A stretch of DNA of 8,656 nucleotides from Acetobacteraceae bacterium (GTDB lineage: Bacteria > Pseudomonadota > Alphaproteobacteria > Acetobacterales > Acetobacteraceae): contig PLSZ01000416.1 of assembly GCA_003164305.1 (NCBI GenBank), positions 1,444-10,099 on the forward strand, read 5' to 3'. Made by a program: the position numbers and the translations under genes. Position 1 is the stretch's first letter. Each line of letters opens with the position of its first letter. The notes beneath the pieces were generated by a model that was not told the DNA's origin, ran no database searches, and was given only the letters and a program-made list of their open reading frames with translations. Positions 1 through 4,873 of the stretch are shown here, piece by piece.

Positions 1-1
1 G

Positions 2-1006
2 CCGATGTGCCAGTACAGCGCCACCAACGGACTCGGCGACGATTGGCACATCCAGACCCTGGGTTCCAAAGCCGCCGGCGGCGCCGGGATCGTGATGACC
101 GAGGCGACCCATGTCTCCTCCATCGGCCGCATCACGCCAGGCTGCCTTGGCCTGTGGACCGCGGAGCACCAGACGCTGCTGGCCCGGCTGGCCGCCGTGA
201 TCGTCAAATGCGGCTCTGTCCCCGGCATGCAGATCGCCCATGCCGGCCGCAAAGCCTCCTGCCAGGTGCCGTGGGAGGGCGGGAAGCCGATCGCGCCCCA
301 GGACGGCGGCTGGGTCCCGGTCGCGCCGAGCGCCATCCCGATGACCCAGGGCGCTGTCGATCCCCACCCTCTGTCCGTCAATGAAATCGCCGGCATCGCC
401 GCCGAGTTCGCCGCCACCGCGCGCCGGGCGCGGGAAGCCGGCTTCAAGGTGCTGGAGATGCACGCGGCGCACGGCTACCTGGCGCATTCCTTCCTGTCGC
501 CGATCTCCAATCGCCGCGACGACTCGTATGGCGGCGACCTGAAGGGACGCTCGCGGTTCCTGATGGAGACGCTCGACGCGATCCGCTCCGAGTGGCCGTC
601 GGACCTGCCGTTGTGGGTCCGGCTGTCCTGCACGGATTACATGCCGGGCGGATTGACCATCGACGATATCGTAATGGTGGCCAGGCAACTCGCGGCGCGG
701 GGCGACGTGGACCTGATCGATTGCTCCTCGGGCGGGATTTCGAACGAGCAAAAGATCCCCTCGTTGCACCCCGGCTACCAGGTGCCGTTCGCCGACGCGG
801 TCAGGCATGGCGCGGGCATCGCCACCGGCGCGGTCGGAATGATCACCGAGCCAACCCACGCCGCGGAGATCGTCGCCAACGGCCGCGCCGACGTCGTGCT
901 GCTGGCCCGCGCCTTGCTGGCCGATCCGGCGTGGCCGTTACGGGCGGCGAAAGCTTTGGGCGTGAAGCCCGAGGTGCCGCCACAATATCTTCGCGCGGCG
1001 TTGTAG
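2..1006 (+). CDS. NADH:flavin oxidoreductase / old yellow enzyme family ene-reductase (5' truncated by window edge)
   Basis: This is an FMN-dependent TIM-barrel ene-reductase of the YqjM/XenA ('thermophilic-like') class, cytosolic, which in the family reduces activated C=C bonds with NAD(P)H. The first visible residues are P-M-C-Q-Y-S, the typical strand-1 motif whose Cys modulates the flavin in YqjM. The count below starts from that Met. HAGRKAS lies at about 79-85. The substrate-anion-binding pair is seen in HAAHGYL (His153 and His156), followed by the family signature FLSP.SN.R.D.YGG. A late barrel segment (about 271-303) carries the phosphate-binding region and LARALLADP. The family is usually about 350-370 residues and 333 are visible, so probably only 20-30 N-terminal residues lie before the window. 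The lipoprotein gene starts 12 bases after its stop, so they are probably co-transcribed. The physiological substrate cannot be read. Confidence 0.93.
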   Translation, partial: PMCQYSATNGLGDDWHIQTLGSKAAGGAGIVMTEATHVSSIGRITPGCLGLWTAEHQTLLARLAAVIVKCGSVPGMQIAHAGRKASCQVPWEGGKPIAPQDGGWVPVAPSAIPMTQGAVDPHPLSVNEIAGIAAEFAATARRAREAGFKVLEMHAAHGYLAHSFLSPISNRRDDSYGGDLKGRSRFLMETLDAIRSEWPSDLPLWVRLSCTDYMPGGLTIDDIVMVARQLAARGDVDLIDCSSGGISNEQKIPSLHPGYQVPFADAVRHGAGIATGAVGMITEPTHAAEIVANGRADVVLLARALLADPAWPLRAAKALGVKPEVPPQYLRAAL

Positions 1007-1018
1007 GGGATACGCACG

Positions 1019-1552
1019 ATGCCATTCCGTCTGCTCCGGATCGTGCCGCCTTTGCTGATCGCGCTGGCCATCGGGTCCTGCGGGCCCGCGAAAAATCAGT
1101 TCGCCCCCGCCTGTCCGGTGCCCGGCCTGTTGAAGCCGCTGGCGGAGATCGTTCGCTACCGCCCAGGATCGCTGGACGTCCGCGACCTGATCGTGCGCGC
1201 TCGCATCGTCGATATCACCGGCACGTGTGAGCCGGGCGACGATGTCCATACGATCGTGGCGAAGGCGCAACTGGTGGTGGAAGCGCAGCGAGGTCCGGCG
1301 ATGCAAGGGAACGCGGTCGCGTTGCCCGCGTTCGTGGCGATCACCGAGGGCGACACGGTGCTCGACAAATCCTTGTTCAACATGGCGATCGAGTTCCCGC
1401 CCAACGTGGATGCCGCGCGCGCCGCCAGCCGCGAGGTCCGCATGGAAATCCCCGTAACGCCGCAAAAATCGGGTGCCGCCTTTTCAATCGTCGGCGGCTT
1501 TCAGCTGACCCCGGACGAGGTCGCCGCCTGGCGTCGCGACCACGCGAGGTGA
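1019..1552 (+). CDS. Putative outer-membrane lipoprotein of unknown function
   Basis: A 177-residue protein with a lipoprotein signal peptide: positive n-region (Arg4, Arg7), hydrophobic stretch at about 8-18, and a lipobox ending in G-S-Cys21. Residue +2 is Gly, not Asp, so by the usual Lol rule it should go to the outer membrane. The mature part contains no domain I recognise. It has alternating hydrophobic segments such as DLIVRARIVDITG and AQLVVEAQRG, which suggest a beta-rich fold, and two further Cys residues (in ACPVPG and GTCEPG) that could form a disulfide in the periplasm. The start is supported by AGGGGA at 1005-1010, eight bases before the ATG. This Shine-Dalgarno overlaps the stop codon of the upstream reductase gene, indicating an operon. 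Function unknown. Confidence 0.82.
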   Translation: MPFRLLRIVPPLLIALAIGSCGPAKNQFAPACPVPGLLKPLAEIVRYRPGSLDVRDLIVRARIVDITGTCEPGDDVHTIVAKAQLVVEAQRGPAMQGNAVALPAFVAITEGDTVLDKSLFNMAIEFPPNVDAARAASREVRMEIPVTPQKSGAAFSIVGGFQLTPDEVAAWRRDHAR

Positions 1553-1588
1553 TCTCTCGCTGGCCGGAATGAACCTTCGCGGCGTCGC

Positions 1589-1620
1589 GCGGGCCAGGCG
1601 AAGCCGCCCGCTGGCTTTTT
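1589..1620 (+). terminator. Intrinsic terminator after the reductase-lipoprotein unit
   Basis: GCCAG (1593-1597) pairs with CTGGC (1611-1615), directly followed by five T (1616-1620). The interior can pair further (GGC/GCC around a GAA loop). An alternative, stronger pairing is GCGGGC (1589-1594) with GCCCGC (1606-1611). It lies about 40 bases after the lipoprotein stop, where a rho-independent terminator is expected. The T tract is short but is one of the few in this GC-rich region. Confidence 0.6.
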
Positions 1621-1744
1621 CCGTCCGGGATGAGCCGCTCCGGGCAATCATCGGCGAATCAGGAAACACCTGAAATCGGCTACGAAAATCCGGTTTTGCC
1701 CCGGTTTGTCCGGGCCCGCGGCGCGATTCGTCGGCGAGTGGTGA

Positions 1745-1781
1745 TTGTGCAAGTCGCCCAAACCTCTGCTATGCTGCTTCC
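1745..1781 (+). promoter_or_regulatory. Extended -10 promoter abutting the HtrA-like start codon (possible leaderless mRNA)
   Basis: TGC immediately precedes TATGCT (1770-1775), making an extended -10 element. A weak -35, TTGTGC, is at 1745-1750 with a long 19-base spacer. Only six bases (GCTTCC) separate the -10 from the ATG at 1782. A start site seven bases downstream of the -10 would be the A of that ATG, giving a message without a leader. No Shine-Dalgarno precedes the ATG, which agrees with this reading. Confidence 0.5.
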
Positions 1782-2822
1782 ATGAGTGATGATCCTTCAA
1801 ACGGTGACCCCCCAAAGGAACGCCCCGGTCAGGGAAGGCGTCGAGGCATGAAAAACCAGGATTGGGAGATTCCGCGCAATCTTCGGCCGGATCCGGATGA
1901 TTATTCGTTCGATCTGGAACGTGCCCTCAAGGCCGTGGTCAGCCTGAAAACCTATGTTCCGGCGGACGCCTTCACCGCCAACACGCTCGGCACCGAGCGG
2001 GCGGGCAGCGGCGTCGTCATCAACGACAAAGGTCTGGTCGCGACCATCGGCTACCTGATCACCGAGGCTGAAACGATCTGGATCACCGCCAATGACGGCC
2101 AGGTCGTGCCCGGTCATGCGCTGGCCTTCGATCAGGAGACCGGCTTCGGGCTGGTGCAGGCGCTTGGCAGCCTCAACCTGCCGCACCTGGAGATGGGCGA
2201 CTCCGACAGCCTGAAGGTGGGCGATCAGGTAGTGTTCGCCGCCGGCGGTGGGCGGCATCACGCGATCGAGACCCGAATCGTCGGCCGGCAGGAATTCGCC
2301 GGCTACTGGGAGTATGTGCTCGACGATGCGCTGTTCATCGGTCCCGCGCATCCGTTCTGGGGTGGCTGCGGGTTGATCGGCACCGATGGCAAGCTGATGG
2401 GGATTGGTTCGCTGATCCTGCAGCAGGGCGACGGGAAGGGGAGGCGGCTCGACATGAATATGGTCGTGCCGATCAGTCTGCTCGGACCGATCCTGAAGGA
2501 TCTGCTGACCTACGGCCGCGTGAACCGGCCGGCGCGGCCCTGGCTGGGGATGTACGCCACGGAGTCCGGCGATTCGATCGTCGTGGGTGGGCTGTCTGAG
2601 ACTGGTCCCGCCGCGCAGGCTGGCTTGCGGGCCGGAGACAAGATCCTGACCGTGAACGACGACGAGGTGCCCGATCTCGCCGGCCTCTGGCGCCGTGTCT
2701 GGGCTTCCGGCAGTGCTGGCGCCGAGGTCCGGCTACGCATCGAGCGGGACGATACCCCGCGTCGCATCAGCGTTCGGTCGGCCGATCGGGTCAGTTTTCT
2801 GAAGTCGCCGAAGCTGCACTGA
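1782..2822 (+). CDS. HtrA/DegP-like S1C family protein with PDZ domain, catalytic triad lost (pseudoprotease)
   Basis: 346 residues: a charged, Pro/Arg-rich N-terminus (1-40) without signal peptide or membrane segment, a trypsin-like domain (about 45-245), and a C-terminal PDZ domain (about 252-325, with carboxylate-loop RPWLGM and AAQAGLRAGDKILTVN). The fold is recognised by the DegP-like frame GSGVVINDKG...GD.V..A...TDGKLMGI. The catalytic residues are gone. The DegP TNNHVV segment reads TIGYLI (Tyr91 in place of His). The segment around the Asp reads DQETGFGLV (Gly121 in place of Asp). GNSGGAL reads FWGGCGL (Trp193/Gly194 where Ser belongs). It should therefore not be a protease but could bind peptides or C-termini through the PDZ domain in the cytosol. 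An alternative start is Met23 (ATG at 1848), preceded by AGGGAAGG at 1831-1838. The stop overlaps the next gene's start (TGATG). Confidence 0.88.
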   Translation: MSDDPSNGDPPKERPGQGRRRGMKNQDWEIPRNLRPDPDDYSFDLERALKAVVSLKTYVPADAFTANTLGTERAGSGVVINDKGLVATIGYLITEAETIWITANDGQVVPGHALAFDQETGFGLVQALGSLNLPHLEMGDSDSLKVGDQVVFAAGGGRHHAIETRIVGRQEFAGYWEYVLDDALFIGPAHPFWGGCGLIGTDGKLMGIGSLILQQGDGKGRRLDMNMVVPISLLGPILKDLLTYGRVNRPARPWLGMYATESGDSIVVGGLSETGPAAQAGLRAGDKILTVNDDEVPDLAGLWRRVWASGSAGAEVRLRIERDDTPRRISVRSADRVSFLKSPKLH

Positions 2823-3496
2823 TGGACGACGCGACCGCCACCAGATTACGCGGCGTCATCGTTCCGGTGACGCCCTTCCAGCAAAACTGCGCCATCCTCT
2901 GGGATGAGCCGACGATGCACGGTCTGGTCGTCGATCCGGGCGGCGACGTCGATCGTATCCTGGCCGCGATCGATCAGTCCGGCGTCACAGTGGAGCGGAT
3001 TTTGCTCACCCACGGCCACCTCGACCATGCGGGCGGCGCGGCTGGGCTCGCGGAGGCCTTGCGCGCCCGCCCGGACTCTGGACCCGTTCCGATCGAAGGC
3101 CCAGACCGTCGCGATGCGTTTCTGCTCGAGGGCATCGCCGCGCAGGCCGCGAGCTATGGTTTCGACGCGCGGAACGTCACGCCGGACCGCTGGTTTCAGG
3201 AAGGCGATCAGGTCGCCCTCGGACCGCATCTGTTCGACATCCTGCACTGCCCCGGACACACGCCGGGACATGTTGTTTTCGTGAACCAGGCGGCGCGGTT
3301 CGCGCTGGTTGGCGACGTGCTGTTCCAGGGCTCGGTCGGACGCACCGATTTTCCCTATGGCGACCATCAGGCGTTGATCGACGCGATCCGGACAAAGCTG
3401 CTGCCGTTGGGCGACGATTTCTCGTTCCTGTGTGGTCACGGCCCAGGGTCCACGATCGGCGCGGAGCGGTTGTCGAACCCGTTTCTGCGGGAGTGA
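2822..3496 (+). CDS. MBL-fold metallo-hydrolase (YcbL/glyoxalase II-like)
   Basis: 224 residues covering a complete single-domain metallo-beta-lactamase fold, cytosolic. Metal ligands are visible in order: T-H-G-H-L-D-H (His64, His66, Asp68, His69), the PGHTPGH motif (His146), GD165 before VLFQGSVGRTDFP, and CGHGPGST (His206). This arrangement and the GRTDFP segment are typical of the YcbL/GloB-related group, which hydrolyses thioesters such as S-lactoylglutathione. Canonical glyoxalase II is longer (about 250-260 residues) with an extra C-terminal helical domain that is absent here, so the substrate is uncertain. The ATG shares its A with the TGA of the HtrA-like gene, and no good Shine-Dalgarno is present. 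Translation probably depends on re-initiation by ribosomes finishing the upstream gene, which ties the dosage of the two proteins together. Confidence 0.92.
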   Translation: MDDATATRLRGVIVPVTPFQQNCAILWDEPTMHGLVVDPGGDVDRILAAIDQSGVTVERILLTHGHLDHAGGAAGLAEALRARPDSGPVPIEGPDRRDAFLLEGIAAQAASYGFDARNVTPDRWFQEGDQVALGPHLFDILHCPGHTPGHVVFVNQAARFALVGDVLFQGSVGRTDFPYGDHQALIDAIRTKLLPLGDDFSFLCGHGPGSTIGAERLSNPFLRE

Positions 3497-3535
3497 AGAG
3501 GGGCCGTCCCGGGGCCACAGGCATCCACACACATA

Positions 3536-3586
3536 TTGCGTCCGCCGTGCTTTTTGCTATTGATCAGGCTCGCGACCGCATGGGGA
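3536..3586 (+). promoter_or_regulatory. Promoter and Shine-Dalgarno for the WYL/EGR repeat protein gene
   Basis: TTGCGT (3536-3541), a 16-base spacer, then TATTGA (3558-3563) preceded by TGC, an extended -10. Transcription would start near 3570, giving a leader of about 24 bases. GGGGA (3582-3586) lies seven bases before the GTG start at 3594 and decides that start. The local CA/T-rich composition contrasts with the GC-rich genes on both sides. Confidence 0.45.
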
Positions 3587-3593
3587 CGACCGG

Positions 3594-3989
3594 GTGGATT
3601 TTCTGCCTCCTTTCGAGGAAATCAAGGCATTCGTCACCTTCGCCGCGGTGAAGGGCGAGCTCACCGTCAGCGCGAGCTACACCCAGTTCACCGTCCTGAT
3701 CCGAACCCTGCTGCAGGGGATCGAGGTCGATGAGGAGTGGTACCTGAAACAGTATCCCGACGTCGCCGAGGCGATCCGGAGTGGCGTCGTCGCGTCCGCC
3801 AAGGAGCATTTCCTCAACGACGGGTATTTCGAAGGCCGCATTCCGTTCCTCATCCCGGTGGATGAGGCGTGGTATCTGGAGCAGAATCCCGGCGTCGCGG
3901 AATACATCGCCCGCGGCGAACTGGAATCCGCGCAACAGCATTTCAACGATAACGGCTACCGCGAAGGCCGCAAGCCGTTTCCGCGTTGA
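3594..3989 (+). CDS. Small protein with two C-terminal WYL...EGR.PF repeats
   Basis: 131 residues from a GTG start, with a GGGGA ribosome site seven bases upstream. Residues 1-44 form a non-repeated region with no signal peptide. Residues 45-88 and 89-129 are two copies of one unit, sharing V-D-E-x-W-Y-L, Q-x-P-x-V-A-E, a central Gly, SA..HF, and G-Y-x-E-G-R-x-P-F. The period is 44 residues (132 bases). This unit resembles modules I know, by memory only, as appendages in some proteobacterial glycosyltransferases and large surface or calcium-binding proteins. Here it stands almost alone, which suggests a binding or scaffolding module and not an enzyme. The function is not known. Its stop is only nine bases from the stop of the convergent Lin0512-family gene. 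Confidence 0.8.
   Translation: MDFLPPFEEIKAFVTFAAVKGELTVSASYTQFTVLIRTLLQGIEVDEEWYLKQYPDVAEAIRSGVVASAKEHFLNDGYFEGRIPFLIPVDEAWYLEQNPGVAEYIARGELESAQQHFNDNGYREGRKPFPR
3726..3980 (+). repeat. Two tandem 132-base coding repeats (WYL/EGR module)
   Basis: Copy 1 spans 3726-3857 and copy 2 spans 3858-3980 (the last few codons diverge at the protein end). At protein level roughly half of the positions are identical. Differences are spread through synonymous and replacement sites, so the duplication is old and not a recent slippage event. Confidence 0.75.
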
Positions 3990-3998
3990 AGCAGGCCG

Positions 3999-4340
3999 TC
4001 ACGGCAGATCCAGTCGTACCGCCACCGCCGCGCTGGCGATGATCGCCACGTCGCCCGCCGCCTGATCCGGCACGTTCAACCCGCCTTTCACGGCTTTCAC
4101 CGTCGCGATGCCGTGCGGCAATGTCGCCGCGACCGCCGCGGTATCGACCTTGTCCGGTTCCTGCACGCCGATCGTTACCTCTACCTGCATCGTTTTGGAA
4201 TCGATCCCAAGCGAGCGCAGCATGCTCAGCGAACTGTGATGGATCGCATCCTGCACCGCCCGCAGCGCCGCCTTGGTATAATTCCCGCCATGCAGGTCGT
4301 TGCCGGTCCCCATTTCGAGGATCACGCGTTTCAATGCCAT
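3999..4340 (-). CDS. Lin0512 family protein, downstream paralogue
   Basis: 113 residues, the usual size for the Lin0512 family (TIGR02058/PF09585), whose function is unknown. Family features visible: LEMGTGNDLHG (8-18, with Glu9, Asp15, His17), T-K-A-A (22-25), VEVTIG (53-58), P-x-K-V-D (62-66), LPHG (74-77) and GGL (86-88). It has no signal peptide or membrane segment, so it is expected to be cytosolic. The ATG is preceded on its strand by GAAGGGA, about eight to nine bases away. It is the second gene of a likely two-gene unit: the start lies 55 bases after the stop of the upstream paralogue, and most of that gap is a 14-bp tandem repeat. The two proteins match at about 59 of 113 positions by hand alignment without gaps. 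Confidence 0.85.
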   Translation of the reverse strand: MALKRVILEMGTGNDLHGGNYTKAALRAVQDAIHHSSLSMLRSLGIDSKTMQVEVTIGVQEPDKVDTAAVAATLPHGIATVKAVKGGLNVPDQAAGDVAIIASAAVAVRLDLP

Positions 4341-4354
4341 TGTCTCGTTCCCTT

Positions 4355-4399
4355 CACATCCCTTTGGTCACATCCCTTTGGTCACATCCCTTTGGTCAC
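4355..4399. repeat. 14-bp tandem repeat, 3.2 copies, between the Lin0512 paralogues
   Basis: CACATCCCTTTGGT is repeated perfectly at 4355-4368, 4369-4382 and 4383-4396, plus CAC (4397-4399). The last unit overlaps the TGA stop (4396-4398, read on minus) of the upstream paralogue. The first unit ends just before the downstream gene's Shine-Dalgarno. Read on the transcribed (minus) strand, each copy contains AAAGGGATGTGA, a ribosome-site-like purine run followed by an ATG-TGA start-stop. Perfect identity points to recent slippage. Copy number changes would alter the intergenic distance without changing either protein. Confidence 0.9.
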
Positions 4400-4737
4400 G
4401 CCACATCCAGCCACACGACCGCCGCCGCCTGCGCCAGCAACGTGACGTTGGTGCCTTCGTCGTTGGGAATTTCCAGGCCGCCCTGAACCACCGTCACGGT
4501 GCCGGTCCCATGCGGCAGCACCGCCAGCACCTGCGCCTTGTCGACCTTCTCCGGATGCGGCGTGCCGATCGTGACTTCCACCCGCATCGAATCCGTGTCG
4601 AGGCCCAACGCGGCCGCCACGCTCAGCGAATTGTGCCACAGCGCGTCGCGCAGCGCGCGCACGGCGGCTTTGGTGTCGTCGCCGCCGCGAATGTCGGTAC
4701 CCATGCCGATTTCCAGGACCATGCGCTTCAAGGCCAT
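4396..4737 (-). CDS. Lin0512 family protein, upstream paralogue
   Basis: 113 residues, the same length as its downstream neighbour and alignable end to end without gaps. Motifs: LEIGMGTDIRGG (8-19), T-K-A-A (22-25), VEVTIG (53-58), PEKVD (62-66), LPHG (74-77) and GGL (86-88). The His17 seen in the neighbour is Arg here, and the central and C-terminal hydrophobic segments differ, so the two copies have diverged and are probably not redundant. The family's function is unknown. A strong Shine-Dalgarno, AGGAGGG, lies about eight bases upstream of the ATG on the minus strand (4746-4752), stronger than that of the second gene. The gene is divergent from the LLM monooxygenase gene, with about 136 bases between the two start codons. 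Confidence 0.86.
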   Translation of the reverse strand: MALKRMVLEIGMGTDIRGGDDTKAAVRALRDALWHNSLSVAAALGLDTDSMRVEVTIGTPHPEKVDKAQVLAVLPHGTGTVTVVQGGLEIPNDEGTNVTLLAQAAAVVWLDVA

Positions 4738-4764
4738 GTCCGGTTCCCTCCTGTTGCGCGGCTG

Positions 4765-4792
4765 ACATTAGGCCCGCCCCCCAGCCTTGCAA
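4765..4792 (-). promoter_or_regulatory. Putative promoter of the Lin0512 gene pair
   Basis: Read on the minus strand: TTGCAA (4792-4787), a 16-base spacer, TAATGT (4770-4765). Transcription would start near 4758, just upstream of the AGGAGGG ribosome site. The -35 lies inside the first copy of a 13-bp tandem repeat, and the second copy supplies another TTGCAA 13 bases further upstream. The match to sigma-70 consensus is moderate (four of six and three of six). Confidence 0.4.
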
Positions 4793-4812
4793 GAGAGCCT
4801 TGCAAGAGAGCC
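4783..4812. repeat. 13-bp tandem repeat with palindromic core CTTGCAAG, 2.3 copies
   Basis: AGCCTTGCAAGAG occurs perfectly at 4783-4795 and 4796-4808, followed by AGCC (4809-4812). Each copy contains the 8-base palindrome CTTGCAAG. The repeat lies in the divergent region between the Lin0512 pair and the LLM monooxygenase gene and overlaps the predicted -35 of the Lin0512 unit. It could be a duplicated regulator site or a chance slippage product. Confidence 0.85.
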
Positions 4813-4819
4813 GCGCGAG

Positions 4820-4868
4820 TTGCCCGGCCGTGGAGATCGTGAAATCATCCCGTCAACGAAGCGGGAGG
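4820..4868 (+). promoter_or_regulatory. Weak promoter and Shine-Dalgarno for the LLM monooxygenase gene
   Basis: TTGCCC (4820-4825), a 17-base spacer and AATCAT (4843-4848) give a weak sigma-70-like arrangement. GGGAGG (4863-4868) lies five bases before the ATG at 4874. The ribosome site is clear; the promoter call is tentative. Confidence 0.35.
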
Positions 4869-4873
4869 CCGTC

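Noticed and set aside
592..1230. Long plus-strand open frame overlapping the reductase and lipoprotein genes
   Set aside because: It is rich in Arg/Gly/Ala low-complexity sequence and is a shifted-frame shadow of two well-supported genes in high-GC DNA.
938..1465. Minus-strand open frame opposite the lipoprotein gene
   Set aside because: No recognisable domain or ribosome site. The opposite strand carries a lipobox-containing gene with a good ribosome site.
1797..2351. Minus-strand open frame opposite the HtrA-like gene
   Set aside because: Antisense shadow with no family features; the plus strand has clear trypsin-like and PDZ motifs.
2846..3532. Minus-strand 228-codon open frame opposite the MBL hydrolase
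   Set aside because: The plus strand shows the complete metal-binding motif set; this frame has none and is a high-GC artefact.
3430..3651. Plus-strand open frame bridging the MBL hydrolase end and the repeat protein start
   Set aside because: Overlaps both real genes in another frame, with no motif and no conserved-looking composition.
4355..4399. The 14-bp repeats as a CRISPR array
   Set aside because: Copies are directly adjacent with no spacers, are too short, and have no cas genes nearby.
4300..4842. Plus-strand open frame running through the 14-bp repeats and the upstream Lin0512 gene
   Set aside because: His/Arg-rich translation without family features, opposite a conserved gene with a strong ribosome site.
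4787..4873. N-terminal extension of the LLM monooxygenase to a TTG inside the 13-bp repeat
   Set aside because: No ribosome site at that position, while ATG 4874 has GGGAGG five bases upstream and matches the family's normal N-terminus.
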